8,204 bases of DNA, from contig JBNJEF010000029.1 of assembly GCA_051745565.1 (NCBI GenBank), forward strand, positions 1 to 8,204, written 5' to 3'. The DNA is from SKVL01 sp051745565 (GTDB lineage Bacteria; Patescibacteriota; Minisyncoccia; Phycocordibacterales; CSBR16-193). Every line of letters begins with the position of its first letter. Position 1 is the first letter of the stretch. A program made the translations under genes and the position numbers. Of this stretch, positions 1 to 6,097 are shown one piece after another. The notes beneath the pieces were generated by a model. That model was not told the DNA's origin. It saw nothing but the letters and a program-made list of their open reading frames with translations, and ran no database searches.

Positions 1-1
1 T

Positions 2-847
2 AACGCTTTTTTCCTTAAGGATGGTATACCTTTTCTTGAATCTTACAGATCAGACGGAGAGAGGTACTTTGAAGCTGAAATAGGATCTTTGCCATCTACA
101 GGTGATCCGATAAATGACTGGGTTTACCAGAATACTAATGGAAAGATAGAGGAGATCATTGAGCCGGGGGCTATAGACCCTGCTGTAATTGCATACCTTG
201 TAAACGCTATCTACTTTAAAGGTAATTGGGCGGAGGAGTTTGATAAAGATAAAACGAAAGATAGAACATTTTATGGAACAGACGGTGAAGCTGATGTTGA
301 AATGATGGAAAATAAATCCGAGTATCTAAATTCTGTGTCCGAAGATATGCAGGCTGTTACCATAGAGTACAAGGACGGAGACTATCTCTTCCATGCTTTT
401 ATGCCGACTGATGACAGAAGTCTTTCTGAGTTCTATGAGGATTTTGACAGGAGTGCGTTTGAAGATTATAAACCCGATAAAAAAAGTGAGACTATTCTAA
501 GGTTACCTAAATTCACCTTAGAAGATGAGCTTGGTCTGGTGGATACTCTAAGGGGTATGGGTATAAATGAGGTATTTGATATAGATTCAGCGGATTTTTC
601 TGAGATGGTAGATCTTGATGCTGTGGCGGGGAAAAATGTATATATATCCGACGTTCTCCACGCTTCTTTTATAGAAGTGGACGAGGAAGGAACTGAAGCC
701 GCAGCTTCTACGGCGGTAGAGATGAAATTGGAATCCGCAGAATCTCCGCGGGGTGTAATAGAGTTCAATAGACCTTTCCTGTTCTTGATAGAAGAACCTG
801 AAACGGGAACTGTTCTTTTTATGGGACATCTGGCTAACCTTGAGTAA
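2..847 (+). CDS. Serpin family serine/cysteine protease inhibitor (5'-truncated by the window edge)
   Basis: The reading frame is open from the left edge, so the true start lies outside; about 281 residues remain of a family usually 370-400 long. Serpin hallmarks occur in order: NAFFLKDGIPFLESY, INDWVYQNTNGKI, LVNAIYFKGNW, VEMM, LRLPKF, a GINEVFD..ADFSEM stretch, and the C-terminal FNRPFLFLI signature. The inhibitory hinge EEGTEAAAST (nt 683-712) fits the P17-P8 consensus with small residues at P12-P9, so the protein should be a true suicide inhibitor whose cleaved loop inserts into the main sheet. Counting from the hinge puts P1-P1' at Glu-Ser (nt 731-736), as in the equally spaced antichymotrypsin loop; this suggests a Glu-preferring target or a shifted scissile bond. 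Any signal peptide would lie upstream of the window. The TTG at 89 is internal and is not the start. Confidence 0.95.
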   Translation, partial: NAFFLKDGIPFLESYRSDGERYFEAEIGSLPSTGDPINDWVYQNTNGKIEEIIEPGAIDPAVIAYLVNAIYFKGNWAEEFDKDKTKDRTFYGTDGEADVEMMENKSEYLNSVSEDMQAVTIEYKDGDYLFHAFMPTDDRSLSEFYEDFDRSAFEDYKPDKKSETILRLPKFTLEDELGLVDTLRGMGINEVFDIDSADFSEMVDLDAVAGKNVYISDVLHASFIEVDEEGTEAAASTAVEMKLESAESPRGVIEFNRPFLFLIEEPETGTVLFMGHLANLE

Positions 848-942
848 CAACTACTTACTCTTGGATCTCTTTTGAGTGTCAGAAGTGTCTCATGGTGAAT
901 TCCTAGATATTCCAGTTTTCAGTAAGGGTGGGGTGTTTGATG

Positions 943-970
943 TTGACAATCTGTCACTTTGTATTATATT
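943..970 (+). promoter_or_regulatory. Sigma-70-type promoter for the secreted protein gene
   Basis: A perfect TTGACA (943-948), a 16-bp spacer and TATATT (965-970, five of six to consensus). The predicted start of transcription, about seven bases past the -10 box, falls on the A of the ATG at 977. The mRNA would therefore be leaderless, which agrees with the absence of a Shine-Dalgarno sequence. Inferred from sequence only. Confidence 0.55.
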
Positions 971-976
971 GCTGGT

Positions 977-1723
977 ATGAATAAATATGTATTTCTTAGT
1001 ATATCTGTGTCTCTCTGTTCGGTCTTTCTGTTATTATTGGCAGTACCTGTTACTGTTTTTGCAGATGTATGGGTTGATGGTCACTATAAAAATAGTGGCA
1101 CTTGGGTCCAGGGGCATTATAGGAGCGAACCGGACGGAAATCCTTTCAATAACTGGAGTTTTCCCGGCAATACCAACCCTTACACAGGGGAAACCGCTGA
1201 TGGAAATGCAAGCACTTATCTAGAAAACCACTACAACAGCGATAGTGGTTATAGTAATTATAACCAAAATTATAATTCATATGATCGTAGTCGGAGATAC
1301 GATAGTTATAATTCATATGATTATAACTACGATCAAGACCATGGATATGATGTCCATGATAGAGCTAGTTCTGATTCTAATGAATATAGTAATTCTTCAT
1401 ATGGTGATTATGAGTATAATTCTGCCACCCATAATTCCACATCTAGGTGTCCGGATAACTCCTATTACAGCAGTGTTGATGGTGAATGTACGTGTTATTC
1501 TGGCTATGTTGCACAAAATGGTTCTTGCGTGAGAGCGGGAACAGTTTGCAAGGACGAGTATGGTCATAACGCCAGATATAACTCCTTAAGTAATTCGTGT
1601 GAGTGTGGTTATGGTTATATTTTAAGTGAAGGAGAGTGTGTAAGTAAAAGCCAAGCCTGTGAAGATAAGTTTGGACATGGTTATAATTACGATCCAATTA
1701 GTGGAAACTGTAAAAAGTGGTGA
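977..1723 (+). CDS. Secreted Tyr/Asn/Ser-rich protein with cysteine-repeat tail
   Basis: A 248-aa exported protein of unknown function. ATG at 977 is chosen over an in-frame TTG at 959 because it begins a classic signal peptide (MNKYVFLS, a hydrophobic core, VPVTVFA) with predicted cleavage after Ala29, and because the promoter places transcription start at 977. Residues 33-86 form a module recognisable from many bacterial surface proteins: VDGHYKNSGTWVQGHYRS, then DGNPFNNWSFPGNTNPYTG. Residues 87-155 are a low-complexity Tyr/Asn/Ser/Asp linker. The tail has ten cysteines: C158-x12-C-x-C-x10-C184, C191-x16-C-x-C-x10-C221, then C228-x16-C245 followed by KKW and a TGA stop, so the third unit is cut short. 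Disulfide pairing outside the membrane is inferred. It follows the serpin in tandem but has its own promoter. A surface or adhesion role is plausible, not shown. Confidence 0.85.
   Translation: MNKYVFLSISVSLCSVFLLLLAVPVTVFADVWVDGHYKNSGTWVQGHYRSEPDGNPFNNWSFPGNTNPYTGETADGNASTYLENHYNSDSGYSNYNQNYNSYDRSRRYDSYNSYDYNYDQDHGYDVHDRASSDSNEYSNSSYGDYEYNSATHNSTSRCPDNSYYSSVDGECTCYSGYVAQNGSCVRAGTVCKDEYGHNARYNSLSNSCECGYGYILSEGECVSKSQACEDKFGHGYNYDPISGNCKKW
1271..1321 (+). repeat. Direct repeat in the Tyr-rich linker
   Basis: TATAATTCATATGAT occurs at 1271-1285 and again at 1307-1321, a period of 36 bp or exactly 12 codons. Both copies encode the same YNSYD phase of the linker. This suggests in-frame expansion by slippage or unequal exchange. 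Confidence 0.7.
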
Positions 1724-1759
1724 CGCTTTCGCTTATAATAAAAGTGTAAAATAATCTTG

Positions 1760-1785
1760 AAAATCACTCTTAGATTGATTTTTTC
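1760..1785 (+). terminator. Weak AT-rich terminator-like hairpin
   Basis: AAAATCA (1760-1766) pairs with TGATTTT (1776-1782) around a 9-nt loop that can itself form two more pairs, followed by T residues to 1784. The stem has a single G-C pair, so it is probably only a helper to the stronger terminator about 40 bp downstream. Confidence 0.3.
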
Positions 1786-1812
1786 TAAAACGTAAAGAGA
1801 AGATCCCTAGCG

Positions 1813-1849
1813 AAAAAAGAAACGGGCGCAAAAGCCCGTTACTTTTTTT
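1813..1849. terminator. Bidirectional intrinsic terminator between convergent genes
   Basis: AACGGGC (1821-1827) and GCCCGTT (1834-1840) form a perfect 7-bp stem around a 6-nt loop. On the plus strand it is followed by a T-run (1843-1849). On the minus strand the A-run at 1813-1818 gives a T-run in the other direction. It sits between the stop codons of the secreted protein gene and the Clp-like gene and can end transcription from both. Confidence 0.9.
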
Positions 1850-1851
1850 AG

Positions 1852-4299
1852 TTATTGATCTTTTATATCTTCAAAAGAGATATCAATGACCGAGCCCGGT
1901 TTAGGATTTTCTTCTATTATCTTCTCGGCGATAACTTTCTCTAGGTACTCTTGGATCATTCTGTTTAGTTCTCGGGCCCCGAATTTGTTGTCCGTGTTCT
2001 TCTCTATCAGGTATTCTATGACCTTGTCCGATACTTCTATTTCCACCCCTTTATTCTTAGTTCTTTCTTTAAGGTCGTTTATTTTGATTTTAGCTATATT
2101 CTTCAGGTGTTTCCGGTTGAGAGAGTGAAATAGTACTACACCGTCAAATCTGTTTAAAAGTTCCGGACTTAAGACACCTCTTTCTATTATGGAGTCAATT
2201 ATCTCGCTGGTATGATCTTTTAGCTTTTTGTTTTCATTCTCGTATTCCCATATCAGATCACTGCCGGCATTTGAGGTTGCAACGATTATGGAGTTTCTGG
2301 CATTTACTTCTTTTCCGGAGGGATCGGAGAACTTACCCTCATCTAAGGTTTGAAGAAAGAGATTGTGTATCTCTTTATCCGCTTTTTCAAACTCATCAAG
2401 AAGAAGAACGGAGTAAGGTTTTTCTCTCAAAACTCTGGTCAAGGCTCCGATCTTACCTGTTTCAAATGAACCGACAAGGTGAGCTACGGCATCTTGACCT
2501 TGGTACTCGGACATATCAAGTCGCGACATATTCTCGGAACTTTCAAAGAATATCTCTGCCAGAGCTTTGGCGGTTTCTGTTTTTCCCACACCGGTGGGAC
2601 CGAGGAAGAGGAAAGAGCCGATGGGGCGATCGGGATCTGATACGCCGGAGCGTGCTCTTCTTAGGGCGTTACTTACCATCTCTACCGCCTCATCTTGTCC
2701 CACAACTCTCTTGTGGAGGATCTCTTCCAAGTTGGACAGGGTATTTTTTTCTTTCTCGGAAACGGCTCCTACCGGAATCCCCGTTTTCTTTCTTATAAAG
2801 TCCTCAACTTCTTTTTTGGTAATGATGTCAAGGTTTCGGCTTTTAACAAAAGGCGTTATTTCCACCAAAAGGTCTATGGCCTTATCGGGCATAACTCCAC
2901 TTGGGAAATACCGATTGGCCGATCTCACCATTTCCATAACGGCGGGGAAGGTGAACATAACATCATTTTCGGACTCCAGAGAAAGAAGCCGGTCCTCCAG
3001 AGAGCTAAGCACTGACTCTTCGTTCATCTCTTCAAGGAGCACGTATTCAAATCTGCTCATAAATGCCGTATTCGGTTCAATGGTGTTGTGAAAGTTCGTT
3101 TTATCGGAAAGGGCGATTATATTTATATTTGGTGAACCGAGGTAAGTGTCTATCAGTTCCACTATCTCCACTCCCAAGGATCGGGCCCCCTGTATTAAGT
3201 AGGGTAGGTTGTCTATGACAAGGATAAGATTTCCCGCCTTGGCTGTCTGTTCCATTATCGTTATTATCTCTGATTCAAATTCGGCTTTGCTATTGGTGGA
3301 AGAAACAAGAGCGCCGGTGCTCATTACCATTATCTTCTTGTGAGAGAGGACATCAGTTGTCTTCTCGTTGATCACTCTTGATGCCAATCCTCCAACAACG
3401 GACATTTTGCCCGTTCCGGCTTCACCGACTAAAATGGCGTTAGCGCCTTCTGATCTTGAAAGAATGATCTCAAGATCTTCTATCTCCTTTTCATGATAAT
3501 TCTCCAAGGACTCGGATATGTACATCGTCTCTTCTATTGGTCTGGAGAACTTTTTGAGTTCGTATGCCACACCATAGGCCCAGTCTTCCCCGATTGGCCT
3601 TATTTTAGAGATATTCTCTTTACTCCAGCTTCTCTGTGATCTTCTGATCTTGGTGTGGAGATCGTTTAACCAACGAGTAGCTCCAAACAGTTCTTCCTCT
3701 TGCACTCCGCTTCTAAAAACCAGATCTGCGAACTCTTTATCATTTCGGTAGAGTGTTTTTACATACTCATAAGGAGTCAGGAAGTTCTTTTCTATGTAAG
3801 GGAAATTATCCGCATTAAGAGGTGATTTTCTTTCCTTGATAAAGGAAGAAACATCTTCAACGGGTATTCCGCATCTTACTAAAATATTTCCTCCGAAATC
3901 GGACAGGATCAACCCCGTTGCCAGATCATTTGCATCGGTGGAATAAAGTATCTCCGCCAACTCAAAAGATATTTTTATATTATTCTCTTCTCTTTCTTTT
4001 TCTGTTAAGGCTATGTCTCTAAAGCGAAAGTAGTTGGAAAAAGAATAGAAAGCCAGAGGAATGGACCATAGAGCGAAAAGCACAGCGGTTCCGCCGTAAG
4101 CTTTGTATTCAATGGATCTTACATCTATGGGTAGATAGGAGCCTAAAAATATAAAGAATACGGAAACGACGGCGAAGATGATAAATAAAAAGAAAAATAA
4201 TTTCTGTATTCCACCGGCGGTGGATGCTTTTAAGATGTTTTCCGCCCAAAAGGCGGGCTCAAAATTTTTAGATGATCTTTTTATTTGCCAAAAATCCAT
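1852..4299 (-). CDS. Membrane-anchored ClpA/ClpC-like double-ring AAA+ ATPase
   Basis: An 815-aa Hsp100-family protein. Two hydrophobic helices lie near residues 33-56 and 69-90. A helical region (about 105-215) loosely resembles a Clp N domain (TPYEYVKTLYRNDKEFADLV). The first AAA+ ring has Walker A GEAGTGKM (292-299) and Walker B LVIDN (360-364); the consensus Thr/Ser and Glu are replaced by Met299 and Asn364. The linker TGIPVGAVSEKE follows without a ClpB-type middle domain. The second ring is intact for catalysis: GPTGVGKTE (567-575), LLLDEFEKA (632-640), sensor-1 ATSN (674-677), arginine finger LLNRFD (R717) and sensor-2 GAREL (774-778). No [LIV]G[FL] ClpP-docking tripeptide is visible between residues 678 and 710. 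ATG at 4299 lies 4 nt after the upstream stop with no Shine-Dalgarno, so coupled translation is likely. Inferred role: membrane-associated unfolding or remodelling. It is often annotated as a Clp protease subunit, which this sequence does not support. Confidence 0.93.
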   Translation of the reverse strand: MDFWQIKRSSKNFEPAFWAENILKASTAGGIQKLFFFLFIIFAVVSVFFIFLGSYLPIDVRSIEYKAYGGTAVLFALWSIPLAFYSFSNYFRFRDIALTEKEREENNIKISFELAEILYSTDANDLATGLILSDFGGNILVRCGIPVEDVSSFIKERKSPLNADNFPYIEKNFLTPYEYVKTLYRNDKEFADLVFRSGVQEEELFGATRWLNDLHTKIRRSQRSWSKENISKIRPIGEDWAYGVAYELKKFSRPIEETMYISESLENYHEKEIEDLEIILSRSEGANAILVGEAGTGKMSVVGGLASRVINEKTTDVLSHKKIMVMSTGALVSSTNSKAEFESEIITIMEQTAKAGNLILVIDNLPYLIQGARSLGVEIVELIDTYLGSPNINIIALSDKTNFHNTIEPNTAFMSRFEYVLLEEMNEESVLSSLEDRLLSLESENDVMFTFPAVMEMVRSANRYFPSGVMPDKAIDLLVEITPFVKSRNLDIITKKEVEDFIRKKTGIPVGAVSEKEKNTLSNLEEILHKRVVGQDEAVEMVSNALRRARSGVSDPDRPIGSFLFLGPTGVGKTETAKALAEIFFESSENMSRLDMSEYQGQDAVAHLVGSFETGKIGALTRVLREKPYSVLLLDEFEKADKEIHNLFLQTLDEGKFSDPSGKEVNARNSIIVATSNAGSDLIWEYENENKKLKDHTSEIIDSIIERGVLSPELLNRFDGVVLFHSLNRKHLKNIAKIKINDLKERTKNKGVEIEVSDKVIEYLIEKNTDNKFGARELNRMIQEYLEKVIAEKIIEENPKPGSVIDISFEDIKDQ

Positions 4300-4303
4300 A
4301 TTT

Positions 4304-4696
4304 TTAATAAGCGAAAATTACAATAGATCCCCAAGTTATAAGAAAGACCAGGGCTACCGGCATTAAAAGCCAATACACAAAGAAGAGAATGCCCATAATG
4401 AAAGACAGTAATGTAAAGAAAAGCCCTATAATAATGGTTATCGTTCTCATTAACGCCCCCACTATTCTCATTAAGGAGTTTACCACCAAGGAGGTGGCCA
4501 TTTCTCCGAAGTCAAAATTCTCCGGATAATCTTCGGATAGTCTTCTCCAGGGTGAGAAAAGAGTTTTCAAGAGAAGGGTTATGGAGAAAAAGTATAATAT
4601 TCCGCCTGCGAAATTAAGAGTGAGCGCGATTATGCAATAAGGAGCTCTTACATAGTGCCACCAAATATAAGTGGGGAGTATAAGTGCCGTTTTCAT
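4304..4696 (-). CDS. Small polytopic membrane protein, probable partner of the Clp-like ATPase
   Basis: 130 aa, strongly hydrophobic. Probable membrane segments lie near residues 21-44, 84-108 and 109-129. A conserved-looking cytosolic element, LLKTLFSPWRRLSEDYP (about 42-58), and an amphipathic stretch, MATSLVVNSLMRIVGALMR, lie between the first two. I do not recognise a named family with a known function, though proteins with the TLFSPWRR motif beside a membrane-tethered Clp-type ATPase seem familiar from CPR genomes (from memory, unchecked). The gene starts 26 nt after the miaA stop and ends 4 nt before the ATPase start, so the two are probably co-translated. This suggests an anchor, adaptor or substrate channel for the ATPase. 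No Shine-Dalgarno precedes the ATG. Confidence 0.8.
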   Translation of the reverse strand: MKTALILPTYIWWHYVRAPYCIIALTLNFAGGILYFFSITLLLKTLFSPWRRLSEDYPENFDFGEMATSLVVNSLMRIVGALMRTITIIIGLFFTLLSFIMGILFFVYWLLMPVALVFLITWGSIVIFAY

Positions 4697-4722
4697 TGTA
4701 TTTTTTATTAAATAATTAATGC

Positions 4723-5616
4723 TTATTCAATAAAGAACTCATCTATCTTTCCGTATATCAGTTCTTTTTGATCCGGGTGAAACCAGAATATGCGGTCGTC
4801 CTTTTTAAACCATGTTCTCTGTCTTTTAACGTACTGCCAGCTTGCGTTTTTTATTCCCTCCACCATTTCCGCTTTGTCTATCTCTTCCTTTAAATATCGG
4901 GCCAGGTAGCGATACTCAAGACCCAACTCTTCCATACGCTCAAAGGTGAGCCCTTGTTCATTGAGTTTCTTGGCTTCTTCTACCATTCCCGCCTCAAGGC
5001 GCTTTAGCAGTCTTTTCTCTATTCGTTCTTTCAGTTCTTCGGACTCCCTGTCTATACCTATTATCAGCTTGTTATATATAGAACCCTTTTTCTTTACCTC
5101 GGGTACGGAGCCAAAGTGCTTTACTATCTCAAGGGCGCGAATAACACGGTTTTTATTATAAGGGTCCACCTCTTCGGCTCTTTTGGGGTCTTGGTCTTTG
5201 AGTTCTTCAAAAAGTACCGTAGGATCTTTTTTCTCGCATTCTTTTCTGAACTCACTGTCCGGTGCCACTTTGGGAAACTCAATATTGTCAAGAAGAGCCG
5301 AGATATAAAAACCGGTGCCTCCGCATACAATGGGAAGATTACCTCTGTTGTGTATCTCTTCTACGGCTCTCTCTGCTTCCTTTTTATACTCTTGTACGGT
5401 ATAACGCTTGGAAGGAGAGGCGACATCAAGCATATGATGAGGTATCCCTCTCATTTCTTCTTCCGTTATCTTTCCGGTCCCAATATCAAGACCTTGGTAA
5501 ACTTGCCTGGAATCGGCGGAAACAACTTCTCCGGAGTATTCAAGTGCGATGTCCACCGCCAAGTCACTCTTACCGGTAGAGGTCGGTCCGATTACGGCGA
5601 TCAAGGGTTTTTCCAT
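4723..5616 (-). CDS. miaA: tRNA dimethylallyltransferase (tRNA A37 prenylation)
   Basis: The 297-aa protein transfers the dimethylallyl group from DMAPP to N6 of A37 in tRNAs reading UNN codons, which stabilises codon-anticodon pairing. Recognisable elements: P-loop GPTSTGKS (10-17), SADSRQVYQGLDIGTGK (33-49) for substrate binding and catalysis, CGGTGFYI (98-105), the DPYNKNRVIRALEI segment (151-164), GLEYRYLARYL (232-242) and a KRQRTWF motif (264-270) near the C terminus. Length is normal, and both ends are supported by homology-like motifs. A likely extended -10 promoter lies 10-18 nt upstream of the ATG. The membrane protein and Clp-like genes follow on the same strand, so all three may form one transcript. 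Few other tRNA-modification genes can be judged from this window. Confidence 0.97.
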   Translation of the reverse strand: MEKPLIAVIGPTSTGKSDLAVDIALEYSGEVVSADSRQVYQGLDIGTGKITEEEMRGIPHHMLDVASPSKRYTVQEYKKEAERAVEEIHNRGNLPIVCGGTGFYISALLDNIEFPKVAPDSEFRKECEKKDPTVLFEELKDQDPKRAEEVDPYNKNRVIRALEIVKHFGSVPEVKKKGSIYNKLIIGIDRESEELKERIEKRLLKRLEAGMVEEAKKLNEQGLTFERMEELGLEYRYLARYLKEEIDKAEMVEGIKNASWQYVKRQRTWFKKDDRIFWFHPDQKELIYGKIDEFFIE

Positions 5617-5625
5617 ATGTAAATT

Positions 5626-5634
5626 AGTATAACA
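5626..5634 (-). promoter_or_regulatory. Extended -10 promoter for miaA
   Basis: Reading the minus strand, TGTTATACT gives a TG-N extended element followed by TATACT (five of six). No good -35 box is seen at normal spacing, which extended -10 promoters can tolerate. Predicted transcription start is near 5619, only about 3 nt before the ATG at 5616, so the mRNA would be nearly leaderless. There is no Shine-Dalgarno. Confidence 0.5.
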
Positions 5635-5656
5635 TTTTTAAAGATGTGAAAAACTT

Positions 5657-6061
5657 TCAGTGATGACCACATTTGCATCCTTGAGGTTCTATGATGCTTT
5701 CAAAGTATTCTTTTCCGTAATGACAGGTTATCTCTTCTCCGGCTTTTATGTTCCTCTTGGCATACACCATTACTCTTTTTCCTTCACTGTATGCTTTGGA
5801 ATTGGGTTTGCACGAGTGATTGATATAGCGAGCCAAATTTTCTCGAGAACTTCCGTCTATCACAACTCCGTCTTGTGCTTCAAAAAGATACTTTCCACCT
5901 TTCTCGTCTGCTTGCTTATTGGAAAGGTGAGGGCCGAAATATTCTATGATAAATTCCCCGCGGGGAATGAACTCTTCAGTAAAAAGACCCAGTCCGGCGT
6001 TACTCTTTTTTACTTTAAATTTGAATTTTGTTTTTTTGGGTATTTTTGAGGGCATACTCAT
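5657..6061 (-). CDS. Small SET-domain protein-lysine methyltransferase
   Basis: A 134-aa protein that is almost only a SET domain. It should transfer a methyl group from S-adenosylmethionine to lysine in a protein; the target is unknown. Motifs: NAGLGLF (21-27) at the cofactor site, RYINHSCKPN (78-87), the core pseudo-knot signature, and KAGEEITCHYGKEYF (106-120) with the catalytic-site tyrosines. A short post-SET tail, GCKCGHH, ends the protein. Family members usually have CxCxxxxC there; with C84, C129 and C131, a terminal His may supply the fourth zinc ligand (inference). The N terminus is very basic (KKTKFKFKVKK), which could aid nucleic-acid or ribosome binding. A second in-frame ATG at 6055 is possible. 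It ends in TGA 40 nt before miaA. SET proteins are more typical of eukaryotes but occur in bacteria. Confidence 0.93.
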   Translation of the reverse strand: MSMPSKIPKKTKFKFKVKKSNAGLGLFTEEFIPRGEFIIEYFGPHLSNKQADEKGGKYLFEAQDGVVIDGSSRENLARYINHSCKPNSKAYSEGKRVMVYAKRNIKAGEEITCHYGKEYFESIIEPQGCKCGHH

Positions 6062-6065
6062 TAGA

Positions 6066-6091
6066 AAGCGGCCTCTTTATAAGGGCCGCTT
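6066..6091 (-). terminator. GC-rich stem-loop just upstream of the SET gene
   Basis: AAGCGGCC (6066-6073) pairs perfectly with GGCCGCTT (6084-6091), and CTT/AAG can extend the stem past a bulged T around a 3-nt loop. On the minus strand it lies between the TGA of the 119-aa gene and the SET ATG and is followed by TTTCT, a poor U-tract. It may be a weak terminator. The loop also holds TATAAA (6081-6076), a possible -10 box with transcription start about 8 nt before the SET ATG. Confidence 0.45.
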
Positions 6092-6097
6092 CAGGGA

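Noticed and set aside
466..850. Open frames of 87-100 codons on the minus strand inside the serpin gene
   Set aside because: They overlap a clearly conserved serpin, have serine-rich shadow composition and no ribosome-binding site or family motif.
875..889. AGTGTC-AGA-AGTGTC direct repeat downstream of the serpin
   Set aside because: Two 6-bp copies only; there is no further copy or promoter context to call an operator.
959..976. TTG at 959 as start of the secreted protein
   Set aside because: It overlaps the -10 box and adds residues before a proper signal peptide; ATG 977 fits better.
977..1063. Lipoprotein signal with Cys14 of the secreted protein as lipid site
   Set aside because: The residue before it is Leu and it sits inside the hydrophobic core; the VFA site after residue 29 is a normal cleavage site.
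2271..3091. Plus-strand open frames of 106-175 codons opposite the Clp-like gene
   Set aside because: They are antisense shadows of conserved AAA+ motifs, with no recognisable domain.
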